Below, one piece after another: positions 31,437 to 42,600 of a stretch of DNA of 64,000 nt. The stretch covers positions 2,862,001-2,926,000 of the forward strand of contig CM065296.1 in assembly GCA_032871835.1 (NCBI GenBank), read 5' to 3'. Within the stretch, counting starts at the first letter, position 1; each line of letters starts with the position of its first letter. A model generated the notes under the pieces. That model was not told the origin of the DNA, searched no databases, and saw nothing but the letters and a program-made list of their open reading frames with translations. The stretch is from Dipteronia dyeriana (Eukaryota > Streptophyta > Magnoliopsida > Sapindales > Sapindaceae). The translations under genes were made by a program, and so were the position numbers.

Positions 31437-33120
31437 TCATGAGTAAAAAAGGGGATCCCACCCCCATATCCGGGCATTCAAAACAAGTTGCAGGAAGACG
31501 AGTTCAAACTTCTGTGTCCTCCTGATTTCTTTCAGCTTCTCCCTCATCAGGATGAACCTCGCTCCCCTTTCCTTTTCCGGTGGTCGTTCATCCTGGTTTG
31601 CCACCTCTGCCACCTCGCCCTGAGGATGCCTTTCAACGATTTGTTGTTCAGCTGGGTCCTCCTCCATGACCTCATTGACCACCGTCATGACCTCAGGAGG
31701 TATGGCTGCAACAAGAAGGCAGGGGTGGACATATCAGTGGCTCGCGGGCCCTCTTCGATTTAGAGCATTTGCTGTCCGAGATGCGAGAAAAACCATCTTA
31801 GACTTCATTTGGAAAGATGATGAAGCAGAAACAAGCGAGGCAGCGGCCATAATGATTGGCCCTCCATTTTTCGAGGTAGCCGAGAAGGCTCCCGGGGATG
31901 ACCTGGAAGAAAGAGGAGGGGTCCGAGCTTTCTAGGCTTCACGAGAAGCTGGAGCAATCACGAGAAGCTGGAGCAACTATAAAAACTGTTTAACAAAAAT
32001 GGGAAGAAATAGAGGATGGCAAAAGCAAATCAGTTAATGAAAACAAAGCATGATAGCTTAAAATTACTCACGAGGGGAAGCATCGGAGATCTGTAGATAC
32101 TTGTTCACCCTGCGGGGGTCGAATGGGTAAGCAGTTGGAAACTTCAAGTTCAGATAATTTCTGGTGCGGATAGTCTTCAGCACAACCTCAGACTCAGCGG
32201 GCAGAGAGTCCCGATCCCATGAGGGTTTGTCACTGAAAGTAATGGGAACCGCGAGCTTATGCCCGCCGATGAATACGGAGCTCCCCCAGTCCCCCCTTAG
32301 TATCCACTATTCCTTCCAAACGGGGTCTTTTCTCGAAGCGTCAGGGATGATAAAGTTGAGTTTGTTTTTGGCCTTCATGTAAAACTGTCCCCGGGGACCT
32401 CCGGACAAGCTTTCAATCTGAAAAAAGATAGGCCAGCTCTTCTGCCCTTGGTTTTCGGGTGACATTGCCCAGCTGCACCGTTCCCTCCACAGCACGAGGA
32501 AGCCAATCAGATACCTCCAAAAGCCGAGCGTCAGTTGAAGGGAAGCTAGTTGAAGGGCATTAAGGGCCGCCGAAGAGTGGGGTGAAGGGGGAGCCCGACC
32601 CTGTTCTCAAAGGCCGCCAAATGAATGGAAAGCACGCCTACGAGAGGTTTATAAACATCATAGTTCCTATGGGAAACTGTGAGGGTAACACCCTAAGGAA
32701 TGCCTATTTATCCCGAAGGCGATTAATTGATTGTGGGTTAACGGTAGAATCGAGAATAACCCTAGATTCTGTAGGAAGAGGCATCGCTGAAGGAAGCCCC
32801 ACCACAATAACTTGAACCTCCCCAGCGGCGTCGACCCTCTCTCCAGCATTGAAATCCTTGTCAACTAAGTTTAGAGGGTTTTCGGGTTGATTCGAGAAGC
32901 CGGAACCGATTGAGATGTTCCTACTACAGCGACGACACTGGCGGACCGGGGATGAGTCCTCATTACTCGAAATTCCTCACCCCCATTTCTAAGGAACCAT
33001 GTTAGGGCCTCCAGTGCCCTCGACCAAGGCTTCAATGTTATCAGATGAGTTCGACATTGTTGGACGAAAAGAGCTTGAAGGTAGGCGAAAGATAAAGAGG
33101 TGGTCGGAGAAAACAAGTAA
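31437..33120 (-). pseudogene. E3 antisense gene, same family as in E1 and E2
   Basis: Minus-strand reading from MSNSSDNIEALVEG (about 33.05 kb) through SINRLRDKYAFLRVLPS, CSWAMSPENQGQKSWPIFFQ (near 32.45 kb), GGPRGQFYMKAKNKLNFII and a Glu/Arg-rich C-terminal part (31437-31688, PAEQQIVERHPQGEVAEV). Stops occur about every 60-80 codons. The order (Leu-Arg-Asp-x-Tyr start, a Trp/Phe-rich core, charged tail) matches the antisense gene of E1, supporting the same family, but the similarity is distant. Upstream, minus strand CTATTTAAATTAAAA near 33185 could be a TATA box. Function unknown. Confidence 0.55.
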
Positions 33121-33446
33121 AGGAGAAGAAATCTGTAAGTTTGAGATTGATAGAAAGTGTGAAGAAACGGGCAATGAGTTTTAATTTAAATAGAGGTTAG
33201 GGGTGTAATGACGTCGGCAATATCATCCGAAAGATCACCTCCAGCCACGGAGAGAGCAGTAATCCAACCGATTTTCCTCGAAGAACACATTAATTCAAGT
33301 TCGACATATCACTTGGGCAATTAATGAGAAGATTTCGTTCGAGATTCTCAATAACTATCTCATAACAGAAAAAAAAATCCCAATTAAACATGGAATCTGA
33401 CTCCAACCCTAACTCTACCTCCGGTGTTCAAGTCAGAGGGGACTTC
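33121..33446. other. E3 3' untranslated region
   Basis: Between the antisense gene start and the 3' LTR. Ends in the purine-rich AAGTCAGAGGGGACTTC, the likely polypurine tract. No gene seen. Confidence 0.5.
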
Positions 33447-34582
33447 TGTTAATAGTAAAATTTGGTCAGGGGTCAAAGAGAAATTTTCCACTCTCCCAGC
33501 CCAAGTCGAAGCCCAAAGTTGAAATTCATGAAAACCCGAATATACCATAAAAATACCCCTCAGAAGCACGGAGGGGCGTCAGGCTTCAAAACTATCGGGG
33601 AAAAAGTTAGGCATGACCAGATCGAGCCCCCAACGCAAGCACTGAAGTCCGGGCTTCCCGAGGTCACCTACCTGGGAACCTTAGTTCCAGGGGTCGGGCT
33701 CCTCAACCACCCCGTGAACCCCATGGGGGGTCGCCAAACTCAAGAAACATTCAAAAGAAACCCAACAAGCAAAGCAAGCCCCCTCCGGGTTAAGGCTTTT
33801 AGAAGACACATGTAATTCATGGCCTGAATGAGAAGCCAACCAACTTCTCCAGAAGCCCGCCGTTCCCGTTGGCCATGAAAGAAGAATCTCGCCTAGTCTA
33901 CACTACCTCTAGTAAGTGCCCATGAGTCTATCCCAAGCTTCTCTGAATAAAGCCAAAGCATGGATTTACGTCGCTCTATAAGACAACAACTAGTTAATTC
34001 GACGACCTCCATGAAGAAAGTGTCATGAGTACACACATGATCAAATCTACGTAACAAACAACATTAAATCGACGTACGCGTAGGTCAAGAGTTTGATTCC
34101 AAAAAGGAAACAAACTTATCACCATCAACGATATCATCAAATCCAGTAACAAATCAAATTCAAATGAAGAATCCCGCCCTATAAGGAGGGAACAGATTCA
34201 TGGGATCGTGGCAGGATATTTGTGAAATTAAAACCTACTTGGACAAGATATAAGTAAAGCCAAGCATGGTAAAAAGAGACATATATGAAAAAGAGAAGAG
34301 AAAGAGGAGACCTAGACGATAAGAAAAAGAGGAAAGAAAGGCCTAAATTCTGTAATCAGAACACGGTCACCGTTGTTTTCACTATTCGACAAGTACAAAG
34401 CGACCACCTTCCTACGTCCCAGATAATGTATTAGAGATAGTTATGTATATCAAAGTGATCGATAATAAAAGCTTCTGTTTTTCATTATTATACAAATCTT
34501 CATTCACATCTAAGCAGGTTAGGTACCAAAGGTACCGAATCCGGCCACAACCTCCGTGGTAGTGGTCTCGAGGGTGTTAGCA
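33447..34582 (+). repeat. 3' LTR of E3
   Basis: Starts TGTTAATAGTAAAATTTGG after the polypurine tract and ends GAGGGTGTTAGCA. A second copy of this LTR, in the opposite orientation, is the solo LTR at 54975-56074; shared are the first 45 bases, several internal blocks and the end GTGGTAGTGGTCT(C/T)GAGGGTGTTA(G/A)CA. No 5' partner exists next to E3. Confidence 0.85.
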
Positions 34583-34667
34583 GAAATTTCTCATCCTGAG
34601 CAACTTTCCCGTTAACATATATATATTATCAGAATAATTTTGTAACGAAAATTATTAAAGGAACAAA

Positions 34668-34705
<38 letters not shown>

Positions 34706-35512
34706 ATGACATTCTTCTGGCTTTCGTTTTCCTGTACTTTGTGCGTACCAAAAATATTATATATATTTTTTGTTTAATACGGACGCGTGTTAGCTACTCA
34801 TTAAAGAGGAGGTTGAAAACATTTTCTTTGGAACTGTTGCTACATTCAATATGCGCATAATTCCCTTTTTTGAAATATTTTTTCACGCTTTCCAAAAATA
34901 TTTATATATAAAACTGAAATAGTTGTGCACCTTTCTTTTAAAAAATCTGCACTAATAATTTAAAATTTGCAAAACATGTTTCTCATAAACTTTTCTACAC
35001 GCATCAGTTTATTGTACATGTTTGAGAAAAAAAAATCATGCACAATTCTTGTACACGTTTACCGAGAAATAACTCATTAGAACAAATTTTTTATTTATCA
35101 AAGAAATTATATATATAGGGCACACAAATACCAAAAATTCATTTTTTTCAATCCTATTATCAGAAACAATATTATTTGCCGTGCAAATCCAATAATCATT
35201 GCGCGCATTAAAAAAAATCTTCAATAGGCACGGCGATGAGAACCGAATTGTTTAGGCCATTAAAATAATACAATTTAATTTCTTTGACAGAAAGAGTCAA
35301 CAAAAAATGTTGCTTTGCCATTATGTCCAGATTACAAGAATTTTGGTCAGATAACCAAACTTATGTTCGAAATGTTCTTTTTTTTGGAAGATTAATCCAC
35401 ATATGAACCAAATAATAATTACAGAGCAGAAGTCAAAGAACACATGTATATTAAATATGCATAAAATAAATAATATACATAAAATTAAACGTATGAACGA
35501 TCCTAAAATACT
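34583..35512. other. Copia-derived flank, then AT-rich DNA without a gene
   Basis: The first 35 or so bases (GAAATTTCTCATCCTGAGCA...) match, reverse complemented, the copia-4 coding sequence just left of the solo LTR (54940-54974). Beyond about 34640 I see only AT-rich DNA with a TA run (34668-34700) and no recognisable gene. Confidence 0.5.
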
Positions 35513-35992
35513 GCTCTGATACCAATGTTGGATATCAAAGATCATCGCAGCGGAATAGATACCAGGATTGTTACATACGATCGGTGTATGATTGCAAGAA
35601 AAATACATTCGACTCACTGTTCTATTTGCCGTAACTTGGATAAGATAAGCAAAAGAAGAAATTGATAAATAAAACACTTTGTGTTTTATTTTTTTTTATC
35701 TATGAAAGTACGCTTATAATTGAATGAATTAAATGAATAGCACTCTTAACTATTTATGGAGTCTAGAACTCTATCAGATGAGATACACTTTAAATTTAAA
35801 TCACTATTTAAATTTAATATCTTTTTATCTCTATCTATCATTTAACTGATGAGTTTGAATTTAATTTGAATTATTTCTTTAATTCAAAAAATAAACTTAT
35901 CATGTGGTATCTTATCTGATCAATTAATTCAATTAATTACCAGGCTCTTTTACCACTTGGACGTAATTTTCTGATAGAAAACATATCTGTTA
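35513..35992 (-). repeat. Copia LTR with tRNA-Met-type primer-binding site
   Basis: On the minus strand the sequence reads ...GATATCCAACA|TTGGTATCAGAGCAG (35511-35530). TGGTATCAGAGC is the standard copia primer-binding site complementary to initiator tRNA-Met, so an LTR ends at 35526. A TATA-like CCATAAATAG lies upstream on the minus strand (about 35755). The far end, near 35992, is a guess. No copia coding region is found on the primer-site side, so only the LTR and primer site are left. Confidence 0.55.
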
Positions 35993-36180
35993 ATTATTAT
36001 TGAAAACAATATTTTGATGATAAAACTATAAGAAAACGTGTCGGGTAAATTAAAAGTTATTATAAAAAACAAATTTATTGTCAGTACAAAGTACAAACCA
36101 AAGTTTAAAATATGAACTCATCAAACATTATTTAACAAACTATGAAAAGAAAGGTAATAGATATAATAGATATTTGTTGG

Positions 36181-36490
36181 AATTGATCAGACCGCTGCTC
36201 TCTGCTTAGCGAAGGTGTCTTCGCCGGCAAGCAGCTTGAAGAAAGACGAACCTTGGCTGACTACAACATCCAAAAAGAATCAACTCTTCATTTGGAGGCC
36301 TCGTGGAGGAATCATCAAGCCTTCTTTGATGGCGTTGGCTCGCAAGTACAATCAAAATAAGATTATCTGTCGCAAATGCTATGCTCATCTACATCGAAGG
36401 GTTGTAAATTACAGGAAGAAGAAATGCGGTCATAGCAATCATCTGAGGATTAATTTAATTAATGGAAGAGGAAATGTGGTCACAAATTAA
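36181..36490 (+). pseudogene. Ubiquitin-60S ribosomal protein L40 fusion pseudogene
   Basis: The frame from 36217 reads [19 protein letters not shown] and KESTLHL, the C-terminal half of ubiquitin. Five bases are missing before the end of ubiquitin, so the next part is in another frame: [43 protein letters not shown], which is L40. In plants ubiquitin and L40 are made as one precursor and cut after Gly-Gly. Missing are the first part of ubiquitin and the basic C terminus of L40, and one zinc-finger Cys is Tyr (NYRKKKC). No intron is visible across the fusion, so an old retrocopy is possible, though I see no poly(A) tail. Confidence 0.85.
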
Positions 36491-36780
36491 TAATTTTAAA
36501 ATACTGACCCATCAATGGGGTGTTAGAGCGTGACATCTTTTCTTTAACATTTTACATTTATCTTTTAATATTCTTTTAAAATGAATCACATATCAACACC
36601 CTATTAGTGGGTCAATACTTAGATATTGATCGATCACTAACCAAACATTGTTCATTAATTAATGAACTCTATAAGAATTAATTAGTGGGGCAAATGAGAA
36701 TGAAAACAAAATTGTGAGAACAGCTTTAATCTGTTTTCGGTGCACACCAATATATAAGCTTAAACATACAAATTTGATTT
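36491..36780. other. Intergenic DNA, no feature seen
   Basis: AT-rich, contains the near-repeat ACTGACCCATCAATGGGGTG / CACCCTATTAGTGGGTCAAT as an imperfect inverted repeat (about 36500-36620). Nothing coding. Confidence 0.4.
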
Positions 36781-36864
36781 TTATGTTTTTATCTTGACTT
36801 TTTGAAAATTACCCACCGAACAAGTTTGATACGGAAAATATGTTTTGGAAATGACGCCGAACGG

Positions 36865-37105
36865 CACCTAAGAGACCAAAGCTCCAAAACATAGGAGTTT
36901 GTTTGATCCATGTCCGAATCAGGCTTGAACAAACATTGCCTCATTGTTATTCTAAATAAACTCATTGTAGTCTCAAAAGAGCATCGTATCTGGGCTTTGT
37001 CACCATCCAATTATCTAAGATTACACTATGCCCAAAAAGGCTATTACAACTTTTAAGTATATAAAGGCTGTTCAAGCTACATTCCTCTTTCATGTTTTCA
37101 ATTTG
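36865..37105. repeat. Segment duplicated at 61890-62085
   Basis: Shares GGCTTGAAC(A/C)AACAT(T/G)GCCTCATT, TCGTATCTGGG, GTCACCATCCAAT and TTTGGAGCCACTCA(T/C)AAA with the second locus, in the same order and orientation. Together with the protease remnants that follow, it marks a segmental duplication about 25 kb apart. Confidence 0.75.
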
Positions 37106-37663
37106 GAGCCACTCATAAACATGTTCCCTTCTGTTTTTAGTCTTTTTTTTTTTTTTTTTTTTCTGTTTTTAGTCTTTCGGTTTCGGTAAAAGAAAACTTG
37201 GTTAATTTAACATTTTCAAATAAAAACCGCGTATTGAACTCAGAAACGGCTCAATAGATTTTGAGGTTTTAAGAGAGAAGAAAAATAGGTCCTAATTAAC
37301 AATAGAATTAATTAGAAATATCATAATAAATTCAAAATATTACAAACGAAAATAATTGAACACGAGTTGTAATTTTTAAGAGATAAACAAATTATAGCAA
37401 AAAGATAGTACTAGTTATACTTGAATTGTTGCAGATAAATGTGAATGATTTGGTTATTAATTTTTTTTATAGATAAATTTTAAAAAATAAAATATTATCG
37501 GTAAGAAGTTTAAGAGTTTTTTATTTATTTATAATTGTTACAATACTTAAAAGGTGAATACTTAATAATTATTTATAACAGTTACTTGTTAAATAAATAA
37601 TTATTAATATTATTAATTTGTTCCTATTTTTTAGATACATTTCTCTAGAACTATTTAGTAAGC

Positions 37664-37725
<62 letters not shown>

Positions 37726-38660
37726 GAGGCTCTGCAGTCTTTAATATAGTTTTATTAGTAATTTTATTATTTTTTTTAACAATATCTTCAAATCCTATAA
37801 CTAAATGAGGTCTTCTAATCTTTTATCTTTTTTTAGGTCCTAAACCAATGTCAAGTTGGCTTATACCAAGAGCCGGCACTGATTGAACTCATTGGTCCAA
37901 TGAACTCTTGAATAGTTAATTTTAACAAGTTCCCCTCCTCCACATCCATATATGCGCTAAGATAGAGGATGTACTTGTTCATTTTAATTATATCATATAT
38001 GTCTAGTGAGTAGAATAAATAGTTGACTTTCTACGTGGTTTTGATGATGGACCATTTTAAATTCAAGGCCAAGTGACTTCGTGTGATGCGAATCGATTGG
38101 GTCTTTTTAGATTACTGTCTCTGGCGGTGAGACACATCGTTTTTCGGCCAAATTCTATCATTTAGGTCTTGAAATTACAGTTTTTCTATTTTAGGAAAAT
38201 TTTCTTTTTAGTTTTAAGTTGACTTTGACAAGTCAGAATCGTCTGCCGTCAATTCTGGCTTGTTTAGGGTCGTTAGTATCTTTTATTTTCGCAACTTTTG
38301 TAATTTCGCTATTTTTGACAGTTTTCGCTATTTTGGACAACTTTTGATATGTAATCTCGTTTCTTGTCTAACAAGGATTCAAGTTATGGTTTTTCATTTT
38401 AAATAGCCTTGTAAGCCGAAAGGCTCATTAGTATTTTATTCAATAAAATTTCAGAAGTATTCTCTTTATTTTTTGGTGGATTCCAGTTTATATACAAATT
38501 AGACGTCGGTCTATTTCTTTAGTGTTTTCCACTACTTCGTATAGTTTGGTGGTAAATGCATTTATTCAATTTGACAATTTCTCAAGTTTGAGTCATTGTC
38601 GATGGCGGTCAGATAGTGCATAAAAAAAACTAGTAAGAACCAAAACAATTTGATCATTTA
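37106..38660. other. AT-rich DNA, possible solo LTR at about 38030-38490
   Basis: Mostly AT-rich with a poly-T run at 37141-37162. The part 38030-38490 reads like a gypsy LTR U3-R-U5 (GCCTTGTAAGCCGAAAGGCTC, then ATTCAATAAAATTTCAGAAG as a poly(A) region, then TTGGTGGATTCCAG), but I could not define ends or a target duplication. No gene seen. Confidence 0.35.
37664..37725. repeat. (AAT)n microsatellite
   Basis: About 20 uninterrupted AAT triplets. Confidence 0.97.
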
Positions 38661-38934
38661 AGAAAAAATTGAAATCAGTTACTAAAATAATTAGCAACAC
38701 AATTTGGAGATTTTTAATTCATTTCAAAGTGATTTGCACATACGGTTTAAAACCTTATGTGCAAGTGACTATAAGCATATATTATTACTGCATGTCCATG
38801 ACCTGTAGCAAACTCCAATTAAGGATTTTTTTTCTTTCTTGTACAATTAAGGAGATGTATCAATCCTCTATTATATCAAACTTCACTGCGTAATTACTTG
38901 AAGAAGAACTCTTCTTCATCAGATCATGAGCTGC

Positions 38935-38995
38935 TGATTTGAGCTGCAACATCGCACACAACTTCCGGTGTCTTCTGTTAAACATTTCCAAAGAT
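38935..38995 (-). pseudogene. Aspartic protease C-terminal remnant
   Basis: The minus strand reads VIFGNV-stop-QKTPEVVCDVA, matching VAIFGNVQQKTLEVMYDIAG of the gene at 62646. It is flanked by further similarity to the 62.4-62.65 kb region, including GTAGCAAACTCCAATT at 38806. It is a third, tiny protease remnant. Confidence 0.7.
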
Positions 38996-39034
38996 CACAT
39001 AGAAAACTAGCTAGCAAGACAAACCTGAGTTGCT

Positions 39035-39195
39035 TTATTTATTTATTTATTTATTATTATTTTTGAAGAAGGAAAAGAACAAAGGCAGAATGCCAACAAC
39101 AACAAACAGAGAAACAGAGCTAAACAGAACGAGCAAACAAACACCAACAAACAACCCCGAAACTAAACCCGAAAAACAAACAGGACAATTTAATA
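39035..39195 (-). mobile_element. Possible non-LTR retrotransposon 3' end
   Basis: On the minus strand a TTGTTG-rich piece (GTTGTTGTTGGCATTCTGCC) runs into AATAATAATAAATAAATAAATAAA, a tail of the kind seen on LINEs. The same 120-base piece, with a different A-rich tail, recurs at 39830-39965. No coding part. Confidence 0.4.
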
Positions 39196-39769
39196 AATAT
39201 ATATAATCTAAGGAACATTCTTTATTAGCACAAGGAATTTTCCCAGCAGTTTAATTTAAAACAGAAACAAACAACATTTTATTCATAACAGGAGGAGCGA
39301 GTTATATTAACCAGAGCCAAACTTTGAAGAAGATTATCACTTCTTTTATAAACCCGTCTTAGTTACAACCCTTAGAGGAGCAAACCCAATCCTTTGTCTA
39401 AAACCATCATACACAACCTCCATTGTCCTTTGCACTTGATTTCCAATGATGGTCTCGTTGTTGCCTTTATCACACGGTGCAAACCCTAGACAAACCTGTG
39501 AATTAGTTTCATTATAGGGTGACCAGGCTTGATTTCCCCGGCATTCCCACTACTTTTTTATCTTTGAAAAAGAAACTATTCTCAGGCACTTTCACTCTAT
39601 TAGTTTTACTCAAATCATAGCAAGTGTCTAGGTCATCACGGGACGTCCAGTAGTCAGTGGATATGCAGTCATCTCTGCATGAAATGCGTCCCGGAAAATT
39701 GGGTAAGTTTCTGGTGGCAAGTACGTGAAGACGGTTCCTGAGTCGACAATTGTTCCAGGTTTTTCAATT

Positions 39770-40640
39770 TGTTTTCGTTTTTATTTTCCAAAAGCGATTT
39801 CGAATTCTCTTCCGTTAACCGTTTTTTATTTTTCATTTTACTTTTAAAAAAACAAAAAGCAAAGGCAGAAAGCCAACAACAACAAAACAGAGAGGAACGT
39901 AACTAAATAGAACGAGCTAACAAACACCACCAAACAACCTCGAAACTAAAAACCAGAAAACAAAATTAAAAAACAAAATCAATGTTAACAGTGAAAAATT
40001 TGAAAAACACAAAATACATGTTTCCTATTTTTTTTTTTCATTTTTTTTCTTCATTTTCGATCCTCCTCTTCTTCTGCTTCAATCCTCCTCTTCTTTTTCT
40101 CTGAACCTTTTTCTTCTCAGATCCTCTTCTTTTCCTTCTCCGATACTTCTTCTTCTCCGATCATTCTCCTTCTCAATCCTCTTCCTCTTCTTCTTCGATC
40201 TTCTTCCTTTCTTTTTCTTCTTTTCTTCTTTTTGACCTATTTAGTTTTCTTTCTTTTTCTTCTTTTTTAATTTTTTATACTTTTTATTACTGTTATTTAT
40301 ATTTATTAAAATAATACTTATTTATATTTTAAGAGTTTAGTTTTGGTTAATTGATTATTTGATTTTTTTTTAATAATTTGTGATGTGTTACTTTTGTTTA
40401 ATTTAAAAATTACATTGGTTAATTATTTAATCAATTTGTTTACAATTGTAATAATATTAAACAATATGCAAAATTTTTTATTTTAATTTTTGATAGTTTT
40501 CAGTTAACCTACCAAACACATTTTTTCCGTTTTCATTTTCAAAATATAGCTTTCAGTATATGCTACCAAACACGTTTTCAGAATTTGAAACTGAAACTAA
40601 AAATACTGTTTCGATTTTTATTTTTATTTTCGAAAAACAG
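39770..40640. mobile_element. AT-rich miniature element with short inverted repeats
   Basis: Begins TGTTTTCGTTTTTATTTTCC and ends, reverse complemented, CTGTTTTTCGAAAATAAAAA. CAATT flanks both sides (39765-39769, 40641-40645). It interrupts the protease pseudogene. Inside are the second copy of the LINE-like tail (39830-39965) and a polypyrimidine tract. I cannot assign a superfamily. Confidence 0.5.
40030..40265. repeat. Polypyrimidine (TTC/TCC-rich) tract
   Basis: Almost no purines for over 200 bases; mixtures of CTTCTT and TCCTCC. Confidence 0.85.
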
Positions 40641-40688
40641 CAATTGAATAACTTTTATAGGATGGGCCATTAGTTTCTTACCTACAAG

Positions 40689-41414
40689 TAAAAGTGTGTA
40701 AAAAACCGTCAAACCGAACCAATCTGCCTAACCCAACCCAAACTTTATGGGTTTGTTCGGTTTCACATATAAAAAAATTATTAATCGATTTGTCATTTAA
40801 GAAACCGATCAAAGATGAGTTCGGTTTGGGTTGGTAAAAATAAATTTCATACAACCCAAACCAACCCATATATTTAATAAAATCAAATCCACATTCCTCG
40901 GGGTTTTGTAACTTTTATTTATACTTAATTGCTTCTCATATAAATAAGGTTTTTTTTTCTTCTCATTCATTATCATCAACCATTTGGTATTGTACCATCC
41001 ATCTTTCTTTTATATATTATATTTTAATAATAAATAGAATATAATTACTCACTCTTTATGATTCATTTTTAAATATGAGTTTCACTATGTTTTATTTTTT
41101 ATTTTTCATTTATGATAACTGTTATCATTAATTTGTTGATTATATAATATTTTTAATTTTTAAAATAATTAAATAACATCTATATTTAAATATATTTTTT
41201 TATAATAATACGAAAAATGCTTTTTAGGTTCAAACCTAAACCGATAAATGAAACCCCGAATCAACCCAAACCAATATGTTTTTTTTTGTTTGGTTTGAAT
41301 CGGTTTGGCAAATCACATTGGTTTGATTTTTGTTGAAATATAGCCAAGCTGATACTTATCGGTTGGTTTGACACTGAGCTTCAACCCAAATCAAACCGAA
41401 AATGCACACCCCTA
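40689..41414. mobile_element. hAT-like nonautonomous element with 8-bp target duplication
   Basis: Left end TAAAAGTGTGTAAAAAACCG; right end, reverse complemented, TAGGGGTGTGCATTTTCGG. CCTACAAG (40681-40688) and CCTCCAAG (41415-41422) flank it, an 8-base duplication with one mismatch as expected for hAT. Sub-terminal phrases such as AACCGAACC and CGGTTTGG are typical of this common plant family. It cuts the protease pseudogene between GIGL and GKKL. No transposase. Confidence 0.82.
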
Positions 41415-41473
41415 CCTCCAAGACCAATTCCAATAAGATCAAGGCCATAGAATGGTGAATTTTTAGAGACCCA

Positions 41474-42600
41474 CACTATAAAAAAAATGGTCTTTTTCGA
41501 CGGTTAAATGTCATCGGAAAAGTTGATTTCCCGACGGAATTACGCTTTTTTGACGGGAAAAAGTCGTCTGAGGCCATCAAAAATACTACTGTTTTCAACG
41601 GTCAGGGCGGTCGGAAAAAGTTCAATGATAAAAGAAAAATGACAGGCCATCGATAGTAAAGGTTACTCGTACCATTTTGCTATAACTTTATATTTGATAT
41701 CTTTTGCATACAATTTATATAAACTATTGATATGTTTGCATACTATCTAATTAAATATTTTTTTTATGATATTTAAATATTCCTATTGACATTGTTTATT
41801 AAAATAATATTTTATTCAAATATTTTCATTATCTGATAAGAAATTACATTTTACTACTATTTTATTTTGAAATAGGATACCTATATTATATCCTTATTGA
41901 TTTTATTTTTTATAATCTATATTTTTAATATAACTTTAGTAATTTTTATTGATTAATAATTTAAAATTATATCAGTAAAGTTTATCTGAGTTATTAGACA
42001 TACATTCAAAGTAAGTTAGTTTAATTTGTCCTACAAATTATCACATACATTCCATTATAATTTATTAATTAAAATTATAGTAATAAATTAATTATTTTTT
42101 ACATGACAATGCCATAACAAATAATGTAGAAAATAGTACTACATTTTCGATCGCGTAATTGCTCTTAATACTAATTCAAATTAAATTTTATCATTTCCGA
42201 CGACACTTTTTAGGCTATAAGAAACATGGGCAATATTGATTGTTTTTTTTTTCATTAATTTTGACGGCACAAAAAATGCCGTCAGAAATGTAGGAAATGT
42301 TGTATTACTTTTACCTCTTTTCTGACGGCATGAAGACTATTTCCAGTGGTTATTGAGCCGTTGGAACCATGGGATTACATTTTTGCTCATTTCCGACGGC
42401 ACATTTTGCGCTGTCGAAAATGCAAACAACATTGACGGCTTATTCGACTATTTTCGATTGTTATTGGGCCGTCGGAAATATGGTATTACATTTTGACTCA
42501 TTTCCGACGGCACTAACATGGTCGACGGAAGAGGTACCATTACTGACGGCAATTAGCACCGTCGGAAATAGTTCGTCACTAATAGGAATTTTTTGTAGTG
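41474..42600. mobile_element. CACTA-like nonautonomous element
   Basis: Starts CACTATAAAAAAAATGG and ends, reverse complemented, CACTACAAAAAATTCC. CCGTCGGAAA / TTTCCGACGG motifs recur near both ends, at least eight times in both orientations, fitting the sub-terminal repeats that bind CACTA transposases. The flanking bases do not form a clean 3-base duplication (CCA left, GAC right). It sits in the protease pseudogene between the FGTKKLPSRIQ and NSPFYGLDL parts. Confidence 0.75.

Larger units (their letters stand above)
24564..34582 (+). mobile_element. E3: second Tat-type gypsy family, 5' LTR missing
   Basis: Plus-strand gag (25.2-26.6 kb), protease, RT, two RNase H regions, integrase to 30408, an approximately 98-bp tandem array (30634-31060), an antisense gene (31437-33120) and a 3' LTR (33447-34582). 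No matching 5' LTR is found upstream; the element abuts the copia-2 5' LTR at about 24564. The overall plan equals E1 but DNA similarity is limited to motifs, so it is a separate family. All coding parts are broken. Confidence 0.82.

Noticed and set aside
34668..34700. TA run as a possible origin or matrix attachment site
   Set aside because: Short and common in this AT-rich DNA; nothing else supports a function.
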